From the NCBI GenBank assembly GCA_903883645.1, contig CAISBR010000001.1, positions 1-34,577 on the forward strand: a stretch of DNA of 34,577 bases, in the 5' to 3' direction. Each line of letters opens with the position of its first letter. Positions within the stretch are counted from its first letter, which is position 1. The position numbers and the translations under genes are program-made. Below, piece by piece: positions 18,501 through 26,251 of this stretch. The notes under the pieces are model-generated. The model did no database searches. It was not told the DNA's origin and saw nothing but the letters and a program-made list of their open reading frames with translations. Origin of the DNA: an uncultured Myxococcales bacterium. GTDB lineage: Bacteria; Myxococcota_A; UBA9042.

Positions 18501-19076
18501 GCGACCCCCGTCGACGACGACTGCAACGGCAAGACCAACGACAGCGCGGTGTGCGGCGTGGCCACGTATCGCTTCAATTATGCAGGGGATTGTGGCTCGT
18601 ACTGCTACTACGACGAGCCCCACAACGTCGTCATCAACGGCGTGGGCAGCAACAACGGCGGCTACAACACGCTCGAGCTCGGCCAGCTGCTCGACGGGGT
18701 CAAGGGCGGCGACGACTGGACGCTGAACTTGGGCAAAGGCAACGCCTACGAGTGGGTCGGCTGGGCGGGTAAGACCGCAGAAGTTGACTTCAAATTCCCC
18801 AAGGCGCGGCTGACGAAGCTGGTGCGACTGGGCCTCGACAACTACATCAGCGGCGGCGTGTACGAGCCTACGCAGGTGGATGTGCTGTTCTCGAACGACG
18901 GCGTCACGTGGTCGACGGCGCAGGTCTATAAGCTGAGCGATAGTACGCTGCCGGCGATTCTGGCGGGTAAGCGCGGGGATATTACGCTTAACTTTAGTGC
19001 TGTTACCGCCCAGTGGCTCAAGGTGCGCTTCTACAACAGCTCGTGGACGTTCTTGGACGAAGTGGCGTTTGATTAG
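15501..19076 (+). CDS. Giant Cys-repeat surface lipoprotein with discoidin-like C-terminus
   Basis: The 1,191-residue protein starts at ATG 15501, behind GAGGGAGAG. It has a lipobox LSGC (Cys24), then an acidic linker including nine 5-residue repeats (AEPDT/AVADT), then from about residue 170 to 960 alternating Cys modules. Module A is C-x-D-x-NPCT-x-DxC-x4-GC; module B is CDDGxxCTxGDxC-x4-C-xPG. Both fit the Dictyostelium-type CTDC repeat (PF00526). Next comes a MopE-like metal-binding motif (CYDGGPGTVGVGPCKAGSRT, then DCATPVDDDCNG). The last 170 residues, from about 1,022, look like an F5/8C discoidin fold with TQVDVLFSNDGVTWS and WLKVRFYNSS. Probable role: an extended, disulfide-rich stalk carrying a ligand-binding head. 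No sorting tag is seen. A part of the head is duplicated at 24670. Confidence 0.85.
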   Translation: MKQNHGFVWLAASLLAMSVALSGCGDDSAVIGSSVAGDAGLDSSGADLTTYGDTPVADGVISDSVAADAPAEVAAPDAVLDVAPDANANEVDASQPDVLVDDIALVDVAVADTAEPDTAEPDTAEPDTAVADTAVADTAEPDTAEPDTVEPDADDAQDVLPNDDLKPECLVDGDCPGATLPCQNAVCLAGACTAIALADGATCTDSDACTVGDACVAGACVPGLVASCDDKNPCTEDSCVTSSGCAYQPNSASCDDGNPCTAGDACVGGQCKSGTNIGSCASDADCAGSEDGNFCNGTLYCDKSACGECKVDPKMIVVCDAGLDGPCSESVCEPTTGKCGSKAKNDGGACDADGSACTIGDVCASGACKAGAQLNCNDDNPCTTDSCDPKAGCVNANNSLPCTDGNVCTDGDLCGKGACVPGPVKACSDGNLCTDDGCGPGGCVFSPNSAPCSDSNACTAGDVCSGGDCQAGSPIACEDGNLCTADACDGSTGCTHTPSSVACDDGDACTSGDICASSKCAPGKVVVCSDGNPCTDDACDTKTGCKFTNNTATCDDNNACTQSDGCKQGACVPGIPPVCGDNNPCTTETCDPGQGCKNVPNTLPCDDGDACTQGDACAATQCVPGKATLCNDGNPCTDDACNPKIGCTTSANSAPCDDQNACTIIDICKGGACLPGAPTACDDDNPCTTDTCSPAQGCSSKANTLPCDDGSVCTQGDKCALGVCVPGKAMACNDGNSCTSDSCDIDNGCVFVSTTSACSDGNVCTTSDACLNGACIAGASQVCDDSNPCTTDSCDPGAGCKFIANTMPCDDGSVCTMGDVCAATACKPGKSMVCNDGNACTDDSCDAIDGCTSAANTATCNDGNACTGPDACSKGGCAGKSVSCDDANPCTVDACDATAGCSHTAPDGWGACSSKCVDLQNDAGNCGQCGKACNSGELCLKAQCTPIVCIPNAPVSCYDGGPGTVGVGPCKAGSRTCNAQGTGWTGPCSGEVVNAASEDCATPVDDDCNGKTNDSAVCGVATYRFNYAGDCGSYCYYDEPHNVVINGVGSNNGGYNTLELGQLLDGVKGGDDWTLNLGKGNAYEWVGWAGKTAEVDFKFPKARLTKLVRLGLDNYISGGVYEPTQVDVLFSNDGVTWSTAQVYKLSDSTLPAILAGKRGDITLNFSAVTAQWLKVRFYNSSWTFLDEVAFD
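15825..15959 (+). repeat. Nine 15-bp tandem repeats coding for the AEPDT/AVADT linker
   Basis: Nine consecutive in-frame units alternate between GCCGAACCTGACACA and GCCGTGGCCGACACA types with a few silent changes. They encode the linker behind the lipid anchor, so the length of the linker could change by slippage or recombination without a frameshift. Confidence 0.85.
18708..18980 (+). repeat. Source copy of a 273-bp duplicated segment
   Basis: This part of the discoidin-like domain reappears at 24670-24941 with three substitutions and one deleted base. The reading frame is intact here, which makes it the original. Confidence 0.9.
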
Positions 19077-19524
19077 GGGTAGGATAAAGGGGTTGGTGTT
19101 GGGCAATGCCACCCGCAATGGCACCTTCGACGCCACGGGCAAGACCAAGGTCACGCTGACCTTGCAGAGCTGGTTCGATGTCGAGGGGCCCCTGCGGCAC
19201 ACAATGTCTGGCATTCCATCGCGCGGGTGGTTCGCCTATGCATGGCAGTGCCCCGCCCCGTCGCGACATCACCGCCAGAGCCGGCCAGCGCGACAAATAT
19301 GAAGACAGTACCGCCGGAGGAGCGGACCCCGCAGGCCAGGAACCAGAAACTCTCAAACCAGGAACGCCCAAACCAGGAACGCCCAAAGAATAGCCAATGC
19401 GGCCGGATCGCTCGTTCTAGGCGGCTCTGGCACAACGCCCGAGACAAGAGTACTCTGGCAAGCAAGTGCTGACTCGGGCCTGGCCAGAACTGGCAGAGCG
19501 TGGCTCGGGGGCACAGGAGGTCAC
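19077..19524 (+). other. Gap with possible gene relic and a 2 x 15-bp repeat
   Basis: A plus-strand frame from about 19084 reads LGNATRNGTFDATGKTKVTL and then LQSWFDVEGPL, which looks like a beta-rich domain fragment but has no start and soon degenerates. At 19355-19384 the unit AAACCAGGAACGCCC occurs twice in tandem. Apart from the ribosome site of the next gene (AGGAGG, about 19513-19518) I see nothing functional. Confidence 0.35.
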
Positions 19525-21225
19525 ATGCAGAGTATTTATGGGCTGTCTTTAGTTAGCGTGATCTTGGCGGCGTGTGGTTCCGCCAGCGTCCCGCTTGGCA
19601 CAGTCACGGTCGACGCGAGCAAAAGCGACACGCCTGGCGCCGACACGGGTGGATCGGGCGACTCAAAAGGGGGCCAAACCCAGGCGGTGCAAGTCGATTT
19701 CTTGTGGATGATTGATCACTCGAGCTCGATGGTGCAATCGCAGCGGCAGCTGTCGCTGGCTTTTGCCGCGTTTCAAAAGCAGCTAGCTCTACCGGGCGCA
19801 GTGGCTATCGATGCGCAGATGGCCGTAGTCACCGTGCAGCAGCTGCCCGACGCGGCCGAGATCAAGAAGATCGGCCAGTTTGTGCACAAGCCGGCGACCG
19901 ACTATCCACCGGCCACCATCGAGCGCGTCAAGCAGCCGTGCATGAAAGACGCCGACTGCACCCAGCCGCCTTCGTTCAAGTTCTACAATTACGACGCTAA
20001 TTCAAGCATGTGCACGGCCGACGGCCAGGTCACACCCGGCCCGCTGAGCGCCGGCGCGTACTACTGCAAGGCCAACACCGAGAACCCGCAGTTCAACAAC
20101 AACGACAACTGCTCGGTCAACGCCAGCTGCCAGTTTCGCTGCACGACCGACGCCGACTGCTGGGCGATGTACGAAAAAGGCGTGCCCGAAGGCCAGCACC
20201 GCATCAAGTGCAACAAGGCGACCACCGTCAGCGGCTGCATGTTCCCGCCCGACACGCAAGACTGCCCCGCCTCGGACCAATTGCCCGGCGTGCTCAAGCA
20301 GAGCGTGGCCATCAACGACAGCACGGGCAAGCCGATCGGCACCCAGCTCGACTGGTTCCGCTGCAACGCCAACATCGGCGCGATGCAGACCAAAGAGGCC
20401 AAGTTCGAAGGCGGCTTGCGCTCGCTGTGGCAGGCCCTCGACCCCATGGGCAACAACTGCCCGCACGACAAAGACGGTAAGAAAATCGGCACTTGCCAGT
20501 ACGACGAGCTGGTGCGCCCGGGCGCGCTGTTGGTGCTCATCGCCGTGTCGGACGACGACGACTGCTCGTACGCGCTCGACGCCGAGCCTGTTGCCCCGTC
20601 TAGCTTTCCAAGCGAGCTGCAGACCTACTGCCAAGAGTACGGCGACGCCGAGGCCGGGAATTTCGACTTGGCCCGCGGTTACTGCGAATACTTGAAGTTT
20701 AAGGACAAACAAGCCGGCACGCCGCCGCGTATCTGCCCTGGCGACTGCGATACGGTCGCGCCCGCCGACCATGCCACCTGCCAGACCGAGGCCGACGCCA
20801 ACATCGCCAAGATCATTGCCGACAACACCGGTGGATTTATGAAGAATCCGCTGTTCGCCACCGTGCCGCAGTTTGTCGACCGCTTCCGCTCGCTCAAGAC
20901 CGACCCCAGCCGGGTGCTTTTCGCCACCATTACCGGCGACACCTTGGCCAGCGCCGGCGCGAACGGCCGCACGCTCGCCCAGCAAATCGACGCGGATCGC
21001 GCCAGCTACTACCGGTCATTTCTGCGCAATCAAGCGAGTATGCAGGCCCCCTACATCTGCAACGGTCCGCGCGGCCCGGCCGGCTACGGCTCGCGCTACA
21101 TCCGCACCGCCAAGGCCTTTGGCGACAACGGTTTTGTCTCGAACATCTGCCAAGGCGACACGCTTGAACCGGCCCTGGTGGCGATGGCCGACTGGCTGCG
21201 CGGGCGAGCGAGTCTGAGCAAATAG
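19525..21225 (+). CDS. Von Willebrand A-like lipoprotein
   Basis: The 566-residue protein has a lipobox LAAC (Cys17) and a Gly/Ser/Asp-rich linker to about residue 52. An A-type domain follows, opening with VDFLWMIDHSSSMVQSQ, whose DxSxS (Asp64, Ser66, Ser68) supplies a metal-ion-dependent adhesion site. Cys pairs are frequent after that (CMKDADC, CSVNASCQFRC, CPASD), suggesting disulfides outside the cell. VLIAVSDDDDCSYALD resembles the second strand and loop of the domain as found in many Myxococcota lipoproteins. AGGAGG precedes ATG 19525. It is encoded after the Cys-repeat lipoprotein, but 448 bp away, so co-transcription is uncertain. Probable role: surface adhesion or assembly. Confidence 0.8.
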   Translation: MQSIYGLSLVSVILAACGSASVPLGTVTVDASKSDTPGADTGGSGDSKGGQTQAVQVDFLWMIDHSSSMVQSQRQLSLAFAAFQKQLALPGAVAIDAQMAVVTVQQLPDAAEIKKIGQFVHKPATDYPPATIERVKQPCMKDADCTQPPSFKFYNYDANSSMCTADGQVTPGPLSAGAYYCKANTENPQFNNNDNCSVNASCQFRCTTDADCWAMYEKGVPEGQHRIKCNKATTVSGCMFPPDTQDCPASDQLPGVLKQSVAINDSTGKPIGTQLDWFRCNANIGAMQTKEAKFEGGLRSLWQALDPMGNNCPHDKDGKKIGTCQYDELVRPGALLVLIAVSDDDDCSYALDAEPVAPSSFPSELQTYCQEYGDAEAGNFDLARGYCEYLKFKDKQAGTPPRICPGDCDTVAPADHATCQTEADANIAKIIADNTGGFMKNPLFATVPQFVDRFRSLKTDPSRVLFATITGDTLASAGANGRTLAQQIDADRASYYRSFLRNQASMQAPYICNGPRGPAGYGSRYIRTAKAFGDNGFVSNICQGDTLEPALVAMADWLRGRASLSK

Positions 21226-21717
21226 GCGCTGGCGTCCGCCCAGGGAAACAGCGCCGCCCAGAACGAACGATCCGATCGCATTGGGTTTTCTGTGGGCGAC
21301 CCTGTCCTTTGCGTGGGGCGCAAGCTCGCTTCCTTTCGGCCGACTCGCCGCGCCGCGACGTAGATCTCGTCTGGTATCCAGAGTTTCGGGCGCCAGTGTG
21401 AGAAGATTCGCTTCCAACACCACCTGGCGAATCGTCTTGCCCTCGCCGTAGGCCCGGCCTGATGAATGAGCGGCCGCCCAACAAGGAGGCCGACCAACAG
21501 TTGCGTGAGGCCTTTGACCGTTCCCCTCGCGGCCCTGCCAAACCGCGGATGGATTGCTGTCGCGCACCCACACGTTGGGCAGAAAGCGGACGAATGCTTC
21601 TCTTTCGGTCTTCTCGTATCCGCCGAAGGCAGTCGCGATCGCGAGTTCCTCGCCGTTCTGAATCAAGAGCTGATTGAGCAAGTCCGCGATTTGGTGAAGG
21701 TCCATAGATTTCTCCAT
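21016..21717 (-). CDS. Doubtful hypothetical protein
   Basis: The first 60 residues (MDLHQIADLLNQLLIQNGEE, then AIATAFGGYEK, REAFVRFLPNVWVRD) look like a genuine amphipathic protein, and the stretch TIRQVVLEANLLTLAPETLD further on also does. The rest is low-quality sequence, and the last 70 codons overlap the vWA lipoprotein gene on the other strand, which argues against translation of the whole frame. It could be a small or frameshifted gene whose real end is near 21350. I do not recognise a family. Starts are possible at 21717 or 21705. Confidence 0.3.
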   Translation of the reverse strand: MEKSMDLHQIADLLNQLLIQNGEELAIATAFGGYEKTEREAFVRFLPNVWVRDSNPSAVWQGREGNGQRPHATVGRPPCWAAAHSSGRAYGEGKTIRQVVLEANLLTLAPETLDTRRDLRRGAASRPKGSELAPHAKDRVAHRKPNAIGSFVLGGAVSLGGRQRLFAQTRSPAQPVGHRHQGRFKRVALADVRDKTVVAKGLGGADVARAVAGRAARTVADVGGLHTRLIAQK

Positions 21718-21973
21718 CGGCAGTTTTGACAGTCACCAACTTGACCGTACCACCGGTTAGTGCAGCAACCGGCGTCGGACTAGCCGAGAACGCCCAGCCG
21801 GTCTAGAGCCGCGAGAAACCTGGAACTGGCTGTGGTCAAACACTCACCCCTCCACCACCAGCGCCCCCAACTCCGCCAGTTCCTGCGTGAGCTGGTCAAC
21901 CGGCGTCTGCCGCTTGGCCAGTCAGCCAGCCCGGGGCAGTGTCGCGAGTCGCGTCGACCCGGTCCGGAAACGA
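21718..21973. other. Short gap with possible gene fragment
   Basis: On the minus strand, 21844-21918 reads AKRQTPVDQLTQELAELGAL and ends VVEG-stop. It is protein-like but opens directly after a stop in its own frame, so it would be the frameshifted end of something larger. No known family and no regulatory signal. Confidence 0.3.
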
Positions 21974-22918
21974 TCAGCCCCACCACCGCCAGCCCTTCGC
22001 CTTCCTCACCCAGCCCGTGTAGCAACTCCGGTACACGCGTCCGCCGCACTCGATGTCCACGCAGTAATACGGCCCCCTCGCCTCGACAGACGGCCCGCCG
22101 CCTTCACCGTCGATCAGGCGCGGTGCGCCAAAGAGCTGCAGCCATTCTTCTGGGTCGATACGCGCGTACGTTCCACAGATGACGGTGGCGACCACTTTTG
22201 GCGTGAATTCCTGTTCGTGCGAACCGCCCCCCTCTGCGCGAAGGTGAAACGTGTTCGGCCACGCGTGCACTTTGTCGCCCACGCCCAGCGCGCTGTGCAT
22301 GGCGCCGTAAAATGCTTGCTGGCCCAAGTGATTCTTGCCGTGTTCGCGACACGCGGCGCTGCAGAAGAAGCCGCGGCCGATGCCGTCGGGGGCGGAGCCA
22401 CCTGCGCAGGAGAAGACCGGGCTGCCCGCAAGCGGCTTCCAACAAACCTCGCAAGCGATCCGGGGCAACACCTCGTCGCGGGCGAAGCGCCGGTTTCGCA
22501 GAGGCAGAAAGTGTTGGACGTAACGTTGGACAAGCTCGGCCTGATGCTGCGGGCAGATGCTGCGGGCCATGCGGTCGTTGCCGTAGGTCATCGCCGTCCA
22601 GACCGGCTCAAAACGCGCGATGGTAAGCACTTCAGGCACTTCGACGGGCTCTGGCGACAGCTCCCGGCCGCACAGCGAAGCCACGCCGTCGTCGTCAAAG
22701 CCGCCGATGTGGAACGCGCAGTGGTGCTTCGGCGGCTGGACAACGGTAAGAACGGAACCGAACGGGCCGGATTGCCCAAGCGACTGACCGGGATGGCGTT
22801 CGCGCAGGTGCTCGGCCGCGGTCCGGCGCAGTCGGGCTTGAACCGAGTTGGTCGCGGACCACGAACAGGCCAAGCCCAAGGACCGGCAAGTGAACGCGTA
22901 GACGGGTGTGGGCGGCAT
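21974..22918 (-). CDS. Unrecognised Cys-rich, probably zinc-binding protein
   Basis: I place the start at ATG 22918 (314 residues), because the 70 residues upstream in the same frame are poor in sequence and lack a ribosome site. The centre carries IACEVCWKPL, FSC and GFFCSAACREHGKNH: Cys156, Cys159, Cys171, Cys186 and Cys190, arranged like a treble-clef or MYND-type zinc knuckle. N-terminal segments with FGSVLTVVQPPKHHCAFHIG and SLCGRELSPEPVE, and a C-terminus with GPYYCVDIECGGRVYRSCYT, add more Cys and His. No family comes to mind. It is flanked by an IS relic and a degenerate gap, so it may be accessory DNA, but the frame itself is uninterrupted. Confidence 0.6.
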   Translation of the reverse strand: MPPTPVYAFTCRSLGLACSWSATNSVQARLRRTAAEHLRERHPGQSLGQSGPFGSVLTVVQPPKHHCAFHIGGFDDDGVASLCGRELSPEPVEVPEVLTIARFEPVWTAMTYGNDRMARSICPQHQAELVQRYVQHFLPLRNRRFARDEVLPRIACEVCWKPLAGSPVFSCAGGSAPDGIGRGFFCSAACREHGKNHLGQQAFYGAMHSALGVGDKVHAWPNTFHLRAEGGGSHEQEFTPKVVATVICGTYARIDPEEWLQLFGAPRLIDGEGGGPSVEARGPYYCVDIECGGRVYRSCYTGWVRKAKGWRWWG

Positions 22919-23133
22919 TTGGACTCGCTTCGGCGCCGCATGTGGCGCGATGCCAAGTACAGGTTTGGGCGGCGCGAAGGTGGACAGCGATGGCTCTTGG
23001 AGCCATTCGGACGGCCATGCGACGCCACTTGTCGCATCCCGACAGCACGCTCTTTTCCATCCCGCCCAAGACCTCCGCGAGTCGTTGCTTGCCCGAAACC
23101 TGTCAACCTTTTTGAGACACGAAACCACAAAAT

Positions 23134-23650
23134 TTACCCTCCAACCGGATCCGGTTTAAGTCGCGGCAGCGGGTTGATCCAAGCGGCCTTTGGCACCATC
23201 AGGCGCACTGGCGGCCCGTTGACAAATCGCCGCGGGTTGGCCGCATAAGCCGCGAGACGCACATGCATTCTTGCGTCGAGCACGGCCTGGCCGTGGCCGC
23301 AGTGCAGCATGACCGGCGTCAGCATGGCGATCCCGGCGTGCCGGTGCTCGTGGTTGTACCAGCGAAAGAATCCGCGGCAGAAGGCGCGAGCGTCCTCGAT
23401 CGAGCCAAACTGTTTGGGAAACTCTGGCCGGGTTTTCAAGGTCTTGAAATGACTCTCGGAGTACGGGTTGTCGTCGGACACGTACGGCCGGCTATGGGTC
23501 TTGGTGATGCCCATGTTGGCCAGCAGCTCGGGCTTTTTGTACTCCGGGTGACGCAGTTGATCACGCCTTTCGCGGACTTGCTCGTTGTCGTCAAGAATCC
23601 GGTACATGGTCCGCTCCGAGCAGAGGTACTCGCCCCAGTCCCGGCAATCG
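23134..23650 (-). pseudogene. IS3-family transposase remnant, catalytic centre deleted
   Basis: The minus-strand frame holds YLCSERTMYRILDDNEQVRE and RRDQLRHPEYKKPELLA, then passes without stop to NMGITKTHSRPYVSDDNPYS, ESHFKTLK and FFRWYNHEHRHAGI. In intact IS3-type transposases about 75-100 residues with the WDIT Asp and the second catalytic Asp lie between PELLA and the ITKTHSRP block. Only the final Glu of the DDE triad (in NPYSES) is left. Upstream of 23650 the homology stops, so orfA and the first part of orfB are also missing. The protein cannot transpose. The junction falls where CTGGCC occurs in both expected flanks, which suggests microhomology-mediated deletion (inference). Confidence 0.8.
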
Positions 23651-24034
23651 CGCGCTGTCGATGAAGGCGGCGGCGACGATCAGGGTGCTGTATCGGACAC
23701 GGTGACCACCAACGGCAAAGGCTCAAGCGGCATTGTGGATTGCGGTCCTGTCTTGCCCCCGGCCACAGCCGTGACTGGTATGCCTCGGGAGCAGCAGTCA
23801 AATGCGGCTCTTGGCGGGGGAAAGGCTTTGCAGACCCTTCTACGCGTCCGCGGCAATTTGCTGATGCGGGCGGCGATTGGCAGGCAAGTGCTCGACTCAT
23901 TTCTATTTATTCCGATTCAATGCCAAGTTCGCGGCGAGGTGCTGTTGTGGGGCGTGCCCACGATCGACGCCAGCCACCTTGCACAAACCCCTCCACCCGC
24001 GCATCCTCGCCGCGCCTGTTACCGCGAGACCACC
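23651..24034. other. Gap between IS relic and exonuclease gene
   Basis: The plus-strand frame of the exonuclease stays open through this stretch, but its translation is compositionally poor and partly antisense to the transposase relic, so I do not count it as coding. An AT-richer patch (about 23895-23930) may hold a promoter. No terminal inverted repeat of an IS was recognised. Confidence 0.4.
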
Positions 24035-24598
24035 GTGCCCACCACCTACACGATCGCCATCCTCGACACCGAAACCACAGGACTTTCGCCCAGCTACGAC
24101 CGCGTAGTCGAAGTATTTGTGCAGCGGTTACTGGTCGACAGCGACGGCCACTTCGTCGACTTTGCCGGCCACTACCACAGCCTGCACGACCCCGGCCGGC
24201 CCATTCCGCGCGAGGCCACCCAGGTGCACGGCATCACCACCGCCATGGTGCGCGGGCATCGCATCGACGACCGGGCACTGGGCGAGGTTCTGGCCGGAGC
24301 ACACCTCGTGGTGGCGCATAACTCTGGTTTTGACAAAGGGTTTGTCCGGCAACACGTGCCAACTTGTGACGAGCTGCTGTGGGGCTGTTCGTGCCGCGGT
24401 ATTCCGTGGAAGGCCATCTATCCGCAGCTGTGGAGCACGTCGCTGCCCGAGCTGGCGCGAGCGCTGCGGATTGCCACTGGCACCGCGCACCGCGCGCAGG
24501 GCGACGTAGAGACCACTTGCCGCCTGCTGCTGCAGCCCGGGCCCGACGGTGCGCCCCACCTGCGCCACTTGCTGCGCAAAAAGCTGAAGGTACGCTAG
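24035..24598 (+). CDS. DEDDh 3'-5' exonuclease, DNA polymerase III epsilon-like
   Basis: The 187-residue protein has Exo I as ILDTETTGL (Asp11, Glu13), Exo II as AHNSGFDKGF (Asp100) and Exo III as HRAQGDVETT (His152, Asp157). This is the full DEDDh set of DnaQ-like exonucleases, which remove nucleotides from 3' ends with two metal ions. The length equals the bare nuclease domain, without a polymerase-binding tail, so it is more like the stand-alone repair or degradation types than the replisome subunit. I chose GTG 24035 because homology begins right behind it; GCGAGA is a weak ribosome site. It sits between mobile-element debris and a duplication scar, yet looks intact. Confidence 0.88.
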   Translation: MPTTYTIAILDTETTGLSPSYDRVVEVFVQRLLVDSDGHFVDFAGHYHSLHDPGRPIPREATQVHGITTAMVRGHRIDDRALGEVLAGAHLVVAHNSGFDKGFVRQHVPTCDELLWGCSCRGIPWKAIYPQLWSTSLPELARALRIATGTAHRAQGDVETTCRLLLQPGPDGAPHLRHLLRKKLKVR

Positions 24599-24669
24599 CT
24601 GCCAAGAAGTTGTGACGGGGCAACTTGTTATCCAACCGCGCACAACCCTCGCAGAATCTGGACCAACCT

Positions 24670-24941
24670 GGCGACGACTGGACGCTGAACTTGGGCAAAG
24701 GCAACGCCTACGAGTGGGTCGGCTGGGCGGGTAAGGCCGCAGAAGTTGACTTCAAATTCCCCAAGGCGCGGCTGACGAAGCTGGTGCGACTGGCCTCGAC
24801 AACTACATCAGCAGCGGCGTGCACGAGCCTACGCAGGTGGATGTGCTGTTCTCGAACGACGGCGTCACGTGGTCGACGGCGCAGGTCTATAAGCTGAGCG
24901 ATAGTACGCTGCCGGCGATTCTGGCGGGTAAGCGCGGGGAT
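24670..24941 (+). pseudogene. 272-bp displaced copy of the Cys-repeat lipoprotein's discoidin segment
   Basis: Aligned to 18708-18980 the copy differs by A-to-G, G-to-A and T-to-C substitutions and one lost G in GGGCC (near 24792), which breaks the frame. Both ends are abrupt: the left edge joins unrelated sequence after GACCAACCT, the right edge joins the carotene hydroxylase fragment. About 98.5% identity means the duplication is recent. No start codon in frame, no product expected. Confidence 0.92.
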
Positions 24942-25206
24942 GACCGCGTTTGGCATGGCCTATTTCGTAGCGCACGATGGTCTGGTCCACGGCCGGCTGC
25001 CGCTGCAATTCTTGGCCAAGATCCGCTGGCTGCGGGTGGTGCGCAACGCCCACCGCATGCACCACCGGCTAGAGAGCCAAGACGATGCCCTGCCTTTGGG
25101 CCTGTTCTTGGGGCAGTGGGCGCTGCGGCGGGCGCGGGCGCGCGGCATCCCGGTGGCCCAGTCACCGCTAACCACAGGTGCGCCGGCGGCGACCCCAAGC
25201 CGCTAG
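24942..25206 (+). pseudogene. Truncated 3' end of a beta-carotene-hydroxylase-like gene
   Basis: The frame reads TAFGMAYFVAHDGLVHGRLP, then LRVVRNAHRMHHR and PLGLFLGQWALRRARARGIP. This is the C-terminal half of CrtZ-type membrane di-iron hydroxylases, with two of the His clusters (HDGLVH and HRMHH). The N-terminal helices and the first two His clusters are gone, cut exactly where the 272-bp duplicated block ends. An ATG created at the junction (24940) opens an 88-codon frame, but it could not form the di-iron site. No carotenoid gene is nearby. Confidence 0.75.
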
Positions 25207-25228
25207 CATCGCGCACAGCCCAAGCAAG

Positions 25229-26251
25229 CTACCGCGCCCGCACCGCCGGCCACGCCACCACCACCAGCGCCGCCGCTAGCAGGCCCGCCGCCGCCAGCTC
25301 GCTCGCCGCCGGCGCCGCGCTGCCAAAAAACCACGCCATGGCCCAGGTTGCGCAGAGCCCGGCAAGGAGGCTCGACGCGCGGTTGATCGGCACGCAGTAG
25401 GTGTTTTCGCGGCGGTCTAAGAGCACCAAGCTGCCAAACATGCCCGTGGCCGCCGAGCACAGCCCCATCGCTACCAGCGCCATCACCTGCCCAGTGTCGC
25501 CCCATAGCCCATTGAAACCCTGACGCAAGTCGGCCGCCAAGCTGCCCTGCCCCAGCGCAGCGGTGCCCGCCAGCCACAGCAGCAGCAGGCCGTTGCCGAC
25601 CAGCTGCTCTTCTACAAAGAAGGTGCGGTTGCGGTGGGTGTCGCTCGACTTGGCCAGCCGGCCCATCAGCCAAAAGCGCACGGCATAGCAGGCCAGGTAG
25701 ATAGCCAAAACCCAGCGGCATGCTGTGGGAATCTGCAAGTCGCGCGCCCCCAGCAGCGAGGTCGCCAGCGCCGCCGCGGTCAGCGCCAGGCCACCCCACG
25801 AGGCCAGCGCCACCTGCCGCCCCAGCAGGGCATCGAGCAGCGGCGCGAGCAGCAGCACCCCGCCGCGCATGAGCAAAAGCGCCATTACGATGCTGACGCC
25901 GTCAAAAGTAAAAGCCAGCGTAGTGGTGGCGCTGATCCCGGCGACGCACAGTCCCGACAGCCACGTCCCGGGGCGCGGCCGCGGAATGCGCCAACTGCCC
26001 ACGCGCCAAGGGCTTGCCTCGGCCGCCTCGCGCCACCAGCCCACGGCGATCCAAAACGCCAGCAAAGCCGCGACCGAAGCAAACATCGAGATCGGCAGCA
26101 GAATCGGGCCATTGGCAGGGCGACCGCCGGCGGTCAGCAGACCCTTGCTCAGCCCCTTGGCCAGCAGCGTATAGGGAACATAGGCGGCAAAGTAGCCGGC
26201 GGCCAGCACCCAAATGTTCGCGGCCGGGGGCGCACTTGGCCGCGCGATCAA
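25229..26251 (-). CDS. Ten-helix membrane protein, possibly DMT-type transporter
   Basis: The 340-residue protein has about ten hydrophobic segments with short loops, beginning IWVLAAGYFAAYVPYTLLAK and ending ELAAAGLLAAALVVVAWPAV, a layout like the drug/metabolite transporter superfamily. The family within it is unknown to me. The start is TTG 26251, whose TTGA overlaps the stop of the DsrE-like gene, so the two are translationally coupled. The longer in-frame start at 26356 would lie inside that gene. The role may be export or import of the substrate handled by the DsrE protein or the divergent radical SAM pair (inference). Confidence 0.75.
   Translation of the reverse strand: MIARPSAPPAANIWVLAAGYFAAYVPYTLLAKGLSKGLLTAGGRPANGPILLPISMFASVAALLAFWIAVGWWREAAEASPWRVGSWRIPRPRPGTWLSGLCVAGISATTTLAFTFDGVSIVMALLLMRGGVLLLAPLLDALLGRQVALASWGGLALTAAALATSLLGARDLQIPTACRWVLAIYLACYAVRFWLMGRLAKSSDTHRNRTFFVEEQLVGNGLLLLWLAGTAALGQGSLAADLRQGFNGLWGDTGQVMALVAMGLCSAATGMFGSLVLLDRRENTYCVPINRASSLLAGLCATWAMAWFFGSAAPAASELAAAGLLAAALVVVAWPAVRAR

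Noticed and set aside
23585..24034. 150-residue N-terminal extension of the exonuclease
   Set aside because: It is partly antisense to the transposase relic and has no domain; homology begins at GTG 24035.
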